In this document: piece by piece, positions 1-8,871 of the stretch | Numbering within the stretch: the stretch's first letter is position 1 | Layout: the number at the start of each line of letters is the position of its first letter | NCBI GenBank assembly: GCA_964538615.1 | Contig: CAZIGK010000008.1 | Span: 24,803 to 88,802 of the forward strand | DNA from: CAZIGK01 sp964538615 | GTDB lineage: Bacteria > Pseudomonadota > Alphaproteobacteria > Rickettsiales > RI-342 | Direction of reading: 5' to 3' | DNA: 64,000 nt | The notes under the pieces: model-generated | The model's input: only the letters and a program-made list of their open reading frames with translations | Database searches by the model: none | What the model was told of the DNA's origin: nothing | Program-made: the position numbers and the translations under genes

Positions 1-384
1 ATCGCGTCGCTGGGGGGCAATAGCGGCACACAGGCGGTGACGGTAGCCGTGCGTGCACTAGCAACAAAAGAGTTGATTACCGTCAATAGTTGGCGTGCCA
101 TCGGCAAAGAAGCTCTGGTCGGGCTGATCAATGGCTGCCTGTTTGCAATGGTCACCTTTGGGGCTGTCTTCCTCTGGCTGGGGCAGGTGCATGTCGCTCT
201 GGTTTTTGCCGTATCCGTTGCCATTACCCTAACCTTTAGCGGCCTGATGGGGGGAGCTATTCCCGTGGTATTACAACGATTGGGTGCTGATCCCGCCGTT
301 TCATCCGGTGTATTTCTTACTACCTTCACGGACGCCACCGCTTTTTTCGTCTTTCTGGGCATCGCTACCATGCTACTGATGTAG
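1..384 (+). CDS. mgtE: MgtE-type magnesium transporter, C-terminal fragment
   Basis: The frame is open from the first base, so only the last 127 residues are in the window. They begin with a glycine/asparagine-rich turn (GGNSGTQ) followed by a helix, then three hydrophobic segments, matching the membrane domain of MgtE, an inner-membrane Mg2+ channel whose gate is controlled by a cytoplasmic domain that would lie upstream. The fragment ends in a hydrophobic helix, as expected for the fifth membrane segment. The identification rests on the conserved GGNxGTQ turn and the membrane pattern. The neighbouring gene is convergent and unrelated in function. Confidence 0.8.
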   Translation: MASLGGNSGTQAVTVAVRALATKELITVNSWRAIGKEALVGLINGCLFAMVTFGAVFLWLGQVHVALVFAVSVAITLTFSGLMGGAIPVVLQRLGADPAVSSGVFLTTFTDATAFFVFLGIATMLLM

Positions 385-631
385 GGTGACGGTCGATTCA
401 TTACGGTGGCGCCTGTTTCGTGACGCTCTACCATACCGCAGGATTCGATACGGCCATGGGCGAGGGGTTTCTCCTCACAAAAATGGGTCTTTGTCGCCAG
501 CATCAGGTCGCCAGTGCCAGATAGTGTTGTCACGAGACCTTTCGTGACCCGCATATGGCAGAGACAAGAGACGATCAGCAGCGGTTACCGCCTATCGCGC
601 TACCCTCCAGCCATAAAGCCATAGGAGATGC
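385..631. other. Convergent intergenic region with inverted repeat copy
   Basis: No gene is seen here. The region separates the 3' ends of mgtE and the bactofilin gene. On the minus strand, about 519-534, it carries TCTCGTGACAACACTATCT, one mismatch from the copy at 18688-18706, so it is a member of the dispersed repeat family described below. Short open frames here have no features of real genes. Confidence 0.5.
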
Positions 632-1120
632 TTACGCTTCTTTCTCATCATCCTGCTGGATGAGGCGGAGACTTTCCAAAACGTCTCCATGCTGCTGGCG
701 GGATTGTTCTTCCTGCTCCTGCAATTTTTTAACGGTATCCCCTTTGCGATCCATGCGTTTGCACTGACCATCAATGAACGCCCCATCATCCACACTCAGG
801 GATTCATGCATAATCACACCACGCACTTTGGCGGTACAGGTCAAATGCACATAGCGGGATTTAATCAGCCCGGAGACTTCGCCACAGACTTTGACTTTTT
901 CCGCAATAATATCGCCTTTAATCATGCCTTTTTCCCGCACGGTCAATGCCACGCATTTCACGTTGCCTTCAATGCGGCCATCAATATCCACATAGCCATC
1001 ACTAATCAGGTTCCCCAGAATATTCATATCATGGGAAATAATGGACGGAGTGGTGTCTTTGTTAGGGACAGGCATCAGAGCCTTGCTGCCAGATTCATTA
1101 TCAACTTTTTTGGAAAACAT
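632..1120 (-). CDS. Bactofilin family cytoskeletal protein
   Basis: A 162-residue protein with a short polar N-terminus, then a central region of about 100 residues in which small and hydrophobic residues alternate (IDGRIEGNV, KGDIIAEKV, CGEVSGLI, ARVRG-like turns), as in the beta-helix of bactofilins, then a charged, glutamine-rich tail. Bactofilins polymerise without nucleotide and position cell-wall enzymes at the inner membrane. I chose the ATG at 1120 because the longer frame would run far into the upstream gene. The start lies 20 bases inside the upstream M23 gene, so the two are translationally coupled. Bactofilin with an M23 endopeptidase is a known functional pair in shape control (e.g. 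CcmA with Csd1 in Helicobacter). Confidence 0.9.
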   Translation of the reverse strand: MFSKKVDNESGSKALMPVPNKDTTPSIISHDMNILGNLISDGYVDIDGRIEGNVKCVALTVREKGMIKGDIIAEKVKVCGEVSGLIKSRYVHLTCTAKVRGVIMHESLSVDDGAFIDGQCKRMDRKGDTVKKLQEQEEQSRQQHGDVLESLRLIQQDDEKEA

Positions 1121-2249
1121 ATTGACCTGTCTGCAAAAATTTACGCGGATCCAAAGCGCGGCCTTCAAACCGCACTTCGTAATGTAAGTGGGTTCCGGTG
1201 CTGCGTCCAGTATTTCCCTGAATGCCGACCGTATCCCCACGTGCAACCTGTTGTCCTTTACGCACGGTTATTTTGCGCAAATGGCCATAGCGGGTCACAA
1301 AGCCAAACCCGTGGTCTACATCCACACAATAGCCATAGGCACCTTTGCGCCCGGCAAACATCACCCGCCCCGGTGCGGTTGACATCACTTTGGAACCATA
1401 AGGGCCTGTAAAATCCATACCATAATGCACGGCACGTCTGCGCGTTACCGGGTCAATGCGGCGACCAAAATGACTGCTCACGCGATACCCACGCATGGGG
1501 GATGCCAGTGGCATATGCTGCAATGCTTTGCTTAGCAACACAATCTGCTGAATATTATCCACAACTCCGGTATCAATCATAGGATCCAGCGATGGGCCTG
1601 AAAGCAAGTCGCTCACCTCGCTGTCTTCAATGAAAGGTCCCCCCTGATGCGAAAAATCTTCCTTTTCAGGCGCACGGGATGACGTATTCAGCGATGCGTT
1701 ACGCTGGACATTCGGGATATGCCGTATCAACTGGTCAATACGCATACCGGTCATGGAAATGACTTTTTTCAGGTCTTTGACGGCAATGTGTGTATGTTTT
1801 TCCAAATCTTTCAGGAAACTATCGCGCTGACGTTCCATCTGAATCAGGCGCTCTTCCAAAAAGGCCAGTCGCTCTGCCAGTTTGCCGTTTTCTTCCTCAT
1901 CATCAGACGTATATTGCTTGATAATGAAGGCATCGTAGGCATTGTGGCTTTCTTCATCATCTGCCAGTCGCAAAATATCGCTTTGTAATACAGCATACCG
2001 CTCTGCCAGCGTACGGTTTTGCCCCGCGACGGACGCCATTTCCAGATCTTTGTGACGCAGGACTTCCTTATAGGCAAAGTAGGTGCCGGTGCTATAGGCC
2101 ATCCAGCAAAATATGCCCATAAAGCAAGCGATACCCATCACCTGAGTGCGCGCGCTAATCGGGAGATTGCTGACCTTATCATGCGAAATGATAATTAGCT
2201 TACGGTCAGAAAATAGTTTTTTCAGTCGTTGTCTCACCTCAGACAGCAC
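1101..2249 (-). CDS. M23 family membrane-anchored peptidoglycan endopeptidase
   Basis: A 382-residue protein. A single membrane segment covers about residues 36-57, a charged helical (probably coiled-coil) region runs to about 165, and a C-terminal M23/LytM domain starts near 250. The zinc-binding residues are present: H275 and D279 in HYGMD and H356 in HLHYE, with the supporting histidine H323 in YGHL, so it should be active against peptide cross-links in peptidoglycan. The start codon is GTG, with a G-rich ribosome site (AGGGGATGCAGGC) before it. The topology, with a short cytoplasmic N-terminus and a periplasmic peptidase, suits a partner of the bactofilin encoded just downstream and overlapping by 20 bases. 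Confidence 0.9.
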   Translation of the reverse strand: MLSEVRQRLKKLFSDRKLIIISHDKVSNLPISARTQVMGIACFMGIFCWMAYSTGTYFAYKEVLRHKDLEMASVAGQNRTLAERYAVLQSDILRLADDEESHNAYDAFIIKQYTSDDEEENGKLAERLAFLEERLIQMERQRDSFLKDLEKHTHIAVKDLKKVISMTGMRIDQLIRHIPNVQRNASLNTSSRAPEKEDFSHQGGPFIEDSEVSDLLSGPSLDPMIDTGVVDNIQQIVLLSKALQHMPLASPMRGYRVSSHFGRRIDPVTRRRAVHYGMDFTGPYGSKVMSTAPGRVMFAGRKGAYGYCVDVDHGFGFVTRYGHLRKITVRKGQQVARGDTVGIQGNTGRSTGTHLHYEVRFEGRALDPRKFLQTGQYVFQKS

Positions 2250-2304
2250 GCCTGCATCCCCTATTTTATGTTAAACTTGCTCCCTGCTATTATGCATAGT
2301 TTTT

Positions 2305-3639
2305 TTATTCTCGAAGGGCAAATACGGAAATAAAAAAACCATCAGTCAGGGAAAAAAGAGGGGAAAGCTGTAGCATGTTTTCTTGCGGCCGTATAGCAGA
2401 GATTCCTGTTTGTGGTAGCATGTCTTGTATTGACAATGGATAAGTGTTTGGAAAATTGTTTTTTATCCATTCGTTTTGCTGTTGATTTTCTCCCTGAAGT
2501 AAGGAGCAGGTGCTATAAAAAAAAGCACCACCGGGACGCACAAATGCCACAGCAGTTTGCACAACTTTTTGCTGTACTTCTTGCCAATGTGCATATTCTT
2601 GCGGTTGGCATTGCCACTTGCGCCATGGGTTGCGACGCCAGGTGCCTGTTCCTGTGCAGGGGGCATCCACCAGCACAGCATCAGCGAAGGGCAGGCTGTG
2701 TGTTTCCGTTGTGCAAGTGATAGGTTCCACACCTGCGCGACTGGCGCGCTCTTGCAGCCGGGCAAGGCGTTTGCCGTCCACATCATGGGCATAGATGCGC
2801 ACCGGTTCAGAAAGGGATTCTGCCAGACGCGCCGCCAGCGCCAGTGTTTTGCCACCTGCGCCGGCGCACCAGTCAATCACGGTCAGGGGTTTGCTGGCAT
2901 GGAATGACAGATGCTTCAGGTGGTTGACCATGATTTCGACAGCGAGTTGCGATGACGCATCCTGTAACTCGAACCAGCCGTCCTGATACTCCGGCAGGGC
3001 TTGCAATGCAGCGCGTCCTTCCACCCTGATAGCCAGCGGAGAATGGGGTAAAGCCTTTGCCTGAATATTGTTTTTTTGCAATAGCTTTAGCATGCTTTCA
3101 CGGTTGGTTTTGCGTGGGTTGATGCGAATATCGGCGGGGGCGGGGGCATTGAAGCAAGTCTCCCATGCGGCCTCATGGTCTGGTGTGAATACCAGTTCCG
3201 GCAACACCCAGTCCGGCAGGTCATGCTGAATCGCCAGCGGGGCATGTTGCAACATGTCCGGTGTCTTCAGCCAGGCTTGCAGGATGGCTTGTTCCGTATC
3301 GGTACAGGGCCGTGGGGCGTGTGGGCTGCCATCGCATAGGTTCATTAACTCTGCGAGAGAAAGCTTCATATGCTGCAAGCTCGCCAGTAGCACCCATGTG
3401 CGACTGTTGCCTGCATCCCCTGCAAGCTGTTGCCACTGCCATTGCAGGCTGCGCAAACGCCGGAGTATGGTGAAAAAAGACTCGCCAATTGCCCGCCGAT
3501 CCCCGGAACCCATGTAACGTTTAGGTGCCACCCATTGCTTTAGCCAGCTATCTGCGGGTTGCTGCTGGCCAGATTCCATCAGTTGTAGATATTCCTGCAC
3601 AGCATCCATAATGGTCTGCAAACGGGCAGAGGGGCGCAT
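2305..3639 (-). CDS. rsmB: RsmB-family 16S rRNA m5C methyltransferase
   Basis: A 444-residue SAM-dependent RNA methyltransferase of the RsmB/NOL1/NOP2/Sun family. The SAM-binding loop is DWCAGAGGKT at 256-265, the motif IV cysteine is C328 in VDAPCTGTG, and the catalytic cysteine is C378 in STCSL. The N-terminal 140 residues are helical, as in the NusB-like domain of RsmB. Bacterial RsmB makes m5C967 in 16S rRNA; other family members methylate different positions, so the exact target is inferred. It lies between the M23 gene and rpoN on the same strand, with 55 and 58 bp gaps. Confidence 0.85.
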   Translation of the reverse strand: MRPSARLQTIMDAVQEYLQLMESGQQQPADSWLKQWVAPKRYMGSGDRRAIGESFFTILRRLRSLQWQWQQLAGDAGNSRTWVLLASLQHMKLSLAELMNLCDGSPHAPRPCTDTEQAILQAWLKTPDMLQHAPLAIQHDLPDWVLPELVFTPDHEAAWETCFNAPAPADIRINPRKTNRESMLKLLQKNNIQAKALPHSPLAIRVEGRAALQALPEYQDGWFELQDASSQLAVEIMVNHLKHLSFHASKPLTVIDWCAGAGGKTLALAARLAESLSEPVRIYAHDVDGKRLARLQERASRAGVEPITCTTETHSLPFADAVLVDAPCTGTGTWRRNPWRKWQCQPQEYAHWQEVQQKVVQTAVAFVRPGGAFFYSTCSLLQGENQQQNEWIKNNFPNTYPLSIQDMLPQTGISAIRPQENMLQLSPLFSLTDGFFISVFALRE

Positions 3640-3697
3640 AATCAGACCATCCTGACACTGAAAAAACGTATAACACAGAGAAAGCCCCTATGATGAT

Positions 3698-5251
3698 TCA
3701 TGCGCTGTTTTTTTGCATGCGTTTTTTTTCACGCCGTCGCTCAGCGGAAGATCCCAGCCGCATCGCCTCACGGTATTTCGCCACGGTACGCCGTGCAATG
3801 CTGATGCCCCGTTCCTGAAGGATGTCAGCAATCGCATCATCGGAGAGAATGGCATCCGCTGTCTCGGATTCAATTAAATCCCGAATCTGCGATTTCACGG
3901 CCTCGCTGGAAAGTTCGCCACCCATGCCATCATAGGAGAGAGCAGAAGTGAAAAAATATTTCAGTTCAAATACCCCGCGAGGCGTTTCCATGTATTTGTT
4001 GGCCGTCACCCGGCTGACGGTGCTTTCATGCAAATCCAGTTGCTCCGCTACAGCCTTCAGGGTCAGTGGCTTCAGGTACCGTACCCCATGCTTCAGAAAC
4101 ATGGACTGTTGCGACACAATCTCGGTCGCAACCCGTAAAATCGTATGCGCCCGCTGATCCAGTGCTTTGGTCAACCAGTTGGCATGTTGTAGCTTTTCGC
4201 TTAAAAACTTTTTCTCTGCTTCCTTGTGCGTATGGTCTTTCAACTGGCTGTAGTAATGCTGGTTCACCAGCAGGCGGGGCAGGCTGTGCGGGGTTAACTC
4301 CACCTGCCATTGTCCCTTGTTATCCAGTTGTACGGTAATATCCGGCTGCACCACATCCACCGAACTATGGTCGAACAAAAAGCCCGGCTTGGGGTTGAGA
4401 GCGCGCAATTCCTGTAGCATGTCTTTCAGGTCTTCGTCCGACACGCCACAGATACGTTGCAGGCGTGCCATCGCCCCTTCGGCAATCAGATCCAGATACT
4501 GCACCAGCTTTGCCATGGCGGGGTCAAAACGGTTTTTGTCTTTTAGTTGCAGTGCCAAACACTCTTGCAGAGAGCGGGCGCCAATACCCACCGGGTCACA
4601 TTGCTGAATCTGTGTTAAGGCGGCTTCCACGTCATCGGTACTGCACCCCAGTGCCTCGGCAATATGCGGGAGGGGTTCGTGCATGTAGCCCGCTTCATCG
4701 AGCAGGTCTATCAGATAATCCACGATAAATTGCTGGCTGGGAGGCAGCCCCTCATGTGCCACTTGCTGGCGGACATGCTCTTGCAGGCTGATCGCATTGG
4801 CGACCGTTTGCTCCACGATCTCTCCGGGGCTTAAGCTGTCTCCGCTATGGCGTGTGCCGCCAGACTCAGCGGTCATCTCCCAATAGCCGGATTGCTCGGC
4901 ATCGCCTGCACTGGCGGCTTCCTTCCAATTGCTGCTATCGTCCACGTCCAGTTCGGCGTCTTTGTCGTTAAAGTCGTGGTTATCCTGCCAGTTGCTACTA
5001 TCTGCGTCGTCCGATGTGCTGCGGCTGGCTATATTTTCAACGGGTGTTTCATCGGTAAGAGATTCTCCGCCAGAGCCTTGCTCAGGCTCGGCTGCCTGTA
5101 GCAGCGGGTTTTCCAGCATTTGCTGCTCCAAAAACTCCATCAACTCCATGCCAGACATTTGCAGCAGTTTAATGGATTGCTGCAATTGTGGAGTCATGAC
5201 CAATGATTGGCTTTGACCCTGCCTGAGTTCCAGTCCTGAGCGTGCCGCCAT
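3698..5251 (-). CDS. rpoN: RNA polymerase sigma-54 factor RpoN
   Basis: A 517-residue protein with all regions of sigma-54. The glutamine-rich activator-interacting region I starts at the N-terminus (SLVMTPQLQQSIKLLQMS). An acidic region II with several Asp/Ser/Asn stretches covers about 70-130. The core-binding and DNA-binding regions follow, and the RpoN box ARRTVAKYRE is at 486-495. I start at the ATG giving MAARSGLELRQGQ, which is where the family begins; an upstream in-frame ATG would add 25 residues with no family match. The usual companions lptB, hpf and ptsN are not next to it. A perfect-looking sigma-54 promoter occurs elsewhere in the window at 8804. Confidence 0.95.
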   Translation of the reverse strand: MAARSGLELRQGQSQSLVMTPQLQQSIKLLQMSGMELMEFLEQQMLENPLLQAAEPEQGSGGESLTDETPVENIASRSTSDDADSSNWQDNHDFNDKDAELDVDDSSNWKEAASAGDAEQSGYWEMTAESGGTRHSGDSLSPGEIVEQTVANAISLQEHVRQQVAHEGLPPSQQFIVDYLIDLLDEAGYMHEPLPHIAEALGCSTDDVEAALTQIQQCDPVGIGARSLQECLALQLKDKNRFDPAMAKLVQYLDLIAEGAMARLQRICGVSDEDLKDMLQELRALNPKPGFLFDHSSVDVVQPDITVQLDNKGQWQVELTPHSLPRLLVNQHYYSQLKDHTHKEAEKKFLSEKLQHANWLTKALDQRAHTILRVATEIVSQQSMFLKHGVRYLKPLTLKAVAEQLDLHESTVSRVTANKYMETPRGVFELKYFFTSALSYDGMGGELSSEAVKSQIRDLIESETADAILSDDAIADILQERGISIARRTVAKYREAMRLGSSAERRREKKRMQKNSA

Positions 5252-5384
5252 AATCTTCAAAGTCTTTTGCAAGTTACGAAAAAAACACCCTCTATCGTAC
5301 CGCAAATGGCGGGGCGGGTCATGCAAAAAGAATCATCTTTTACACTTATGCAAAAAAAATGCCATATTAACTAAGTATTTAGAC

Positions 5385-6299
5385 TCATGTTCTTTTCCAT
5401 TCCGGTAAATTCGCCATCACGGGGGTGTTTCCTGGAATGAAGCAACTTATGGTTGCTTTTTTGTCTTCCGCCCATGGCTCCAGTCGTAGCATGGCCAGAC
5501 CTATAAAGCCGGTGTCCGTTCGGGTATAGCTGCGTAGCTCGCCAATCTCTTTTTCCTGCCATATGACAGGGATAGGAAGGGTCGGGGGGGGAGGCTCCAT
5601 CGCTTGCCAGCATAGGGTGGCAAAGCCTTTGCGCACGGCTCCCCGAAACTTACTGCGTGTGGTGACTTCCTGTCCCACATAACAGCCTTTGTGAAAATCT
5701 ACGGCATGCAAATCATCCAGTCCTGCTTCCAGCAGCAAGGTTTGTTCCGCTACCATATCGCGGTAGGAGGCCGGAAGCCCTCGCTGAAGCCGCCGCTGTT
5801 CATAATGGGCGGTTCCATCCGGCCAGAAGGCCGCCATTGTACGGTTGACCACTGCGCGCCAGCCCATCGTAGCATCTCTGGGGTCGGTTGCCCAGTGTAG
5901 CGGGGCAATGGCTGCCTGTTCATGCGCGGATGCGGTGGAGGGGGAGGCGGGGGTAGGGGTGACCCATCCGGCCAGCACAGCATAATCGTCAGCCAGACGA
6001 AGTGTTATGTGTTTACGCAGGCTGTAGAGGCGTAGTTTTTGCAGGGCGGCCTCGGCTCCTGATGCTTCTACCTGTAGCCAGATGCGCGCATCCGGTGCAG
6101 GGCAGACCCAAAAATCATGCAAATATTTCCCTTGTGGGGTGGCAAGGGCAGCATAGAGGGTCTGCCCTTGCTCCACGCGGCGCATGTCATTGCTGAGCAA
6201 ACCCTGTAGAAACACAAACCGATCCTCTCCGCTGATTTCCAGCAGGCGGATATGTGGCATGTGGTATGCGAGGGAGGAAGGAGTGGCAGCCATCGTCAT
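5385..6299 (-). CDS. ygfZ: YgfZ/GcvT-type folate-binding Fe-S assembly protein
   Basis: A 304-residue protein of the YgfZ family, tetrahydrofolate-dependent helpers of iron-sulfur enzyme maturation. The diagnostic motif KGCYVGQE is at 204-211 with the conserved cysteine C206. The N-terminus (FLQGLLSND) and the two-domain GcvT-like layout also fit. The ATG at 6299 follows AGGAACC at a good distance. The gene begins two bases after the stop of the upstream glycosyltransferase, so the two are probably co-transcribed, although no functional link between them is known. Confidence 0.9.
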   Translation of the reverse strand: MTMAATPSSLAYHMPHIRLLEISGEDRFVFLQGLLSNDMRRVEQGQTLYAALATPQGKYLHDFWVCPAPDARIWLQVEASGAEAALQKLRLYSLRKHITLRLADDYAVLAGWVTPTPASPSTASAHEQAAIAPLHWATDPRDATMGWRAVVNRTMAAFWPDGTAHYEQRRLQRGLPASYRDMVAEQTLLLEAGLDDLHAVDFHKGCYVGQEVTTRSKFRGAVRKGFATLCWQAMEPPPPTLPIPVIWQEKEIGELRSYTRTDTGFIGLAMLRLEPWAEDKKATISCFIPGNTPVMANLPEWKRT

Positions 6300-6301
6300 G
6301 A

Positions 6302-7390
6302 TCAGGGTTCCTGAACCATAGGGGGTGGTACATGGGGTGGTGAAGAGGCAGAAGCAACGGGCAGCATGGCTTCTATCGTCTGGCGCAGGCGCGGGGCAAT
6401 GGCGGAAAGACTATAGTTCTCCTGCACCATACGAGCGCCCTGTTGTCCCATGGCATAAGCGCGTTCGGGCTGATGCAGAAGCTGCTCCAGTGCATCTGCC
6501 AGTGCGGATGCATTTCCGATGGGGCAGAGCAGGCCATTTTCTCCCTGCACCACCAGCTCTGACGGGCCGGGAGTGCGGGTGGCGACAAGCGGCAACCCAT
6601 GCGCCATGGCTTCAAGAAGCACAATCCCGAATGCTTCCTGCCGGGAGCTTAGGCAAAAAATATCCAGTGCCGCATAAAAGGCGTCTTTGTCTTTCACCCA
6701 GCCCTGCCAGTGCAGGCAATCATCCAATGCCAGTCTGGTTGCCAGTTGGTGCAATGGTACGGCTTCCGGCCCGTCTCCACCAATCATCGCCTGAAACACA
6801 TGCCCACGTTGCCTGAGGATGGCCAACGCCTGCAAAAAGCTGGCAACATCCTTTTCCGGCACAAATCGCGCCAGCAGTCCAATGACCGGAGGCATGTGCG
6901 GTATGCGAGTTGCCGCAGAGGGGGGCGGCAGATCCACCAGCATATTGGGCAAGGTCACCACCTGTGCCACCCCCTGCTGTTGCAAGGCCTGTTGTAGTTG
7001 GGTATTCACGGCAATCACCCCGTCGGCCAGTGCCATATGCTGAATGCGCGGATTATGAGCCACTGTCAACAGCACGGGGGGCGATGACAATCCGGCACGA
7101 GCCTTCGCCAGCAAGGTCAATGCCCTGTTGCCATGGGCAATGACGGCATCCGGTTTTCGTTGCTGAAGAAGGCGATGCAACCGCCAGACAGCCAACCGAT
7201 CCCACGCCCCCCAATTCATCAGCGTATCATGGGGAATGGCGTAGCTACCCAGCACTTGTCGTATGAGCGCCTTTGGGTGGCACAGGCAATGCACGTCCAG
7301 CCCTTCCTGTTGCAGGGCGCGGGCATAATCCACGAATGCCTGTTCAATGCCGCCAAGTTTCTTTGCGAACAGCACGTTAAGAATGTGCAT
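6302..7390 (-). CDS. GT4 family glycosyltransferase
   Basis: A 362-residue GT-B fold glycosyltransferase. The N-terminal loop KKLGGIEQ and the C-terminal nucleotide-sugar motif EAFGIVLLEAMAHGLPLVAT (the E-x7-E pair) are typical of family GT4, as is the IGGDGPE segment. It probably transfers a sugar from a nucleotide donor to a lipid or polysaccharide acceptor on the cytoplasmic face of the inner membrane; the acceptor cannot be read from sequence. The start is placed at the ATG giving MHILNVLFAKK. A further ATG 24 bases upstream is possible. A GT2 gene runs divergently 82 bp away, which suggests a shared glycoconjugate pathway. Confidence 0.85.
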   Translation of the reverse strand: MHILNVLFAKKLGGIEQAFVDYARALQQEGLDVHCLCHPKALIRQVLGSYAIPHDTLMNWGAWDRLAVWRLHRLLQQRKPDAVIAHGNRALTLLAKARAGLSSPPVLLTVAHNPRIQHMALADGVIAVNTQLQQALQQQGVAQVVTLPNMLVDLPPPSAATRIPHMPPVIGLLARFVPEKDVASFLQALAILRQRGHVFQAMIGGDGPEAVPLHQLATRLALDDCLHWQGWVKDKDAFYAALDIFCLSSRQEAFGIVLLEAMAHGLPLVATRTPGPSELVVQGENGLLCPIGNASALADALEQLLHQPERAYAMGQQGARMVQENYSLSAIAPRLRQTIEAMLPVASASSPPHVPPPMVQEP

Positions 7391-7472
7391 AGAAATCCCG
7401 TTCATGATAGACAAGCGTCATGCATTCCGGACGGTGTCTCAACAATAACGCAACCACACTATAGGCATAAAC

Positions 7473-8378
7473 ATGGAGAATACAACACGCCTCCTATCCA
7501 TGATCACGGTTGTGATGGTGACCCGTAACCATCAGGAGGCCGTTTTGCAATCGCTCGCGGTGCTACCGCGCAAACTGGGGCAGGTACTGGTGATTGATAA
7601 TGCCAGCACAGATAGCACGGTGGCACGTATCCGGCAGCATTTTCCGCATGTGCAATTGCTGCAAAATACACAGAATGAAGGCATGGGTTTTGCCTTGAAT
7701 CGAGGGTTGCGAGTGGCGGAAACGCCGTATGTTCTGCTACTCAGCCCGGAAGTGGTGCTGCATGAGTCCGAGCTGGTGAAGCTGGTACGGCGGCTGGAAT
7801 GTTACCCGGAAGCGGATGGTATGGCCCCCTTGCTGTATCAGGGGAAAGATTTGCTCCCTTCCTTTGGGCGTGGTTTCGGGCGGGAATATCCGGATCAGAA
7901 GTTTTATCGCCCAGCGGGAGATATCTGCGCGGATAGGGTGCGGGTGGAATGCCTGCTGCTACAACTCACCCTGATTCGCCGTTACCAAAGCTACTGCGAT
8001 GTGGAGATGCATAGCAGTCTGGCAGGAGAAACACTGGCCTACGCCATTATGGAAAGTGAGGGTAGCCTGATGGTGACCCCGCAGGCGCGTGCGGAATGGA
8101 TAGGCCGCCGCCACGCGTGGGATGCCCCCCGAACCTACCATGAAGCTTTTGATTACGGTTGGGATGATGCCTGCCTGCATGCTGCGTATGGGTTGCAGCG
8201 TGGTCACGCGGCTGCCCTGTGGCGGCACGCCCTCAGTCAGCTATGTTTTGCGCTGGCATGGCTACTGGTATTGCAGCCATGGCATGCTGTGCCGTACTTC
8301 GGCACGGCATGCGGCATGCTGGCCTATCTTTGGGGGCAGATAGGGGAGGGGCGGCTGACTACATTATCTAGTGAATAA
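7473..8378 (+). CDS. GT2 family glycosyltransferase with C-terminal membrane segments
   Basis: A 301-residue protein with the GT-A start of family GT2 (ITVVMVTRNH, then VLVIDNASTDST with the donor-binding Asp). The usual metal-binding position (N-P/D-x-D in rhamnosyltransferase-like members) reads SPEV, so metal binding there is less certain. The C-terminal 60 residues hold two hydrophobic segments, so the enzyme is probably anchored in the inner membrane. It resembles dTDP-rhamnosyl transferases in layout. It overlaps the 3' end of usg, which runs towards it, by 11 bases. Confidence 0.75.
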   Translation: MENTTRLLSMITVVMVTRNHQEAVLQSLAVLPRKLGQVLVIDNASTDSTVARIRQHFPHVQLLQNTQNEGMGFALNRGLRVAETPYVLLLSPEVVLHESELVKLVRRLECYPEADGMAPLLYQGKDLLPSFGRGFGREYPDQKFYRPAGDICADRVRVECLLLQLTLIRRYQSYCDVEMHSSLAGETLAYAIMESEGSLMVTPQARAEWIGRRHAWDAPRTYHEAFDYGWDDACLHAAYGLQRGHAAALWRHALSQLCFALAWLLVLQPWHAVPYFGTACGMLAYLWGQIGEGRLTTLSSE

Positions 8379-8631
8379 TCAGTTCATGCTGCACATATTT
8401 CCATTCGGCGGGTTTAATCAGTTCCGCACTGGCAACGCGCACACTGTGTAATTTTCCCTCAATGGAATGTTCCCAAAAGGTCAGAAATTTTTTAAGTTCC
8501 GGAAATTCAGGTGCCCGATCTAGCTTTTGCCAGATAAAGCTTTGCAGCAGGGAAGGGTAGTCCGGCATGTGATATAGAATTTCCGCTGTGGTCAGTCGAT
8601 AATCTTGCAGCATCCGTTCCATATCATTCAT
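8368..8631 (-). CDS. usg: Usg family protein
   Basis: An 87-residue protein matching the small Usg family known from alphaproteobacteria (first noted beside trpF in Caulobacter). Family-like stretches are YRLTTAEILYHMPD, LLQSFIWQ, PEFPELKKFLTFWE and GKLHSVRVA. Its biochemical role is not known. I chose the ATG at 8631 because AAGGAAACTGCGT stands directly before it; a GTG 33 bases upstream is also in frame. Its stop lies inside the convergent GT2 gene. It is not beside tryptophan genes here. Confidence 0.8.
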   Translation of the reverse strand: MNDMERMLQDYRLTTAEILYHMPDYPSLLQSFIWQKLDRAPEFPELKKFLTFWEHSIEGKLHSVRVASAELIKPAEWKYVQHELIIH

Positions 8632-8803
8632 ACGCAGTTTCCTTGCTTGTTTCTGCTTCTCCACCTCTATATCTAGTATGTCACAGGCATCCTTAACGAA
8701 GGCTTAAGCTTTCGCGTGGTATGAGTAACGATTTTTTACTTCGTGATACCCGTTCGGCACTGCGCGATCACTTGCCTCGCCCGTAACACAGCATATAGTG
8801 GTT

Positions 8804-8819
8804 TGGCACGGCTATTGCT
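8804..8819 (+). promoter_or_regulatory. Sigma-54 (-24/-12) promoter
   Basis: The sequence TGGCACGGCTATTGCT matches the sigma-54 consensus TGGCACG-N4-TTGCW at every fixed position, with the GG (8805-8806) and GC (8817-8818) doublets exactly ten bases apart. Transcription would begin near 8830, about 40 bases before the lytic transglycosylase gene. Sigma-54 itself is encoded at 3698-5251. No obvious bacterial enhancer-binding protein gene is in the window. Confidence 0.75.
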
Positions 8820-8871
8820 CATAGATACAGTATATGTTATCGTCAGCCGTTCATTTGCCTGAGGTTACCCT

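Noticed and set aside
689..1411. A 240-codon open frame on the plus strand
   Set aside because: It is antisense to the bactofilin and M23 genes, which have clear family motifs; no ribosome site and odd composition.
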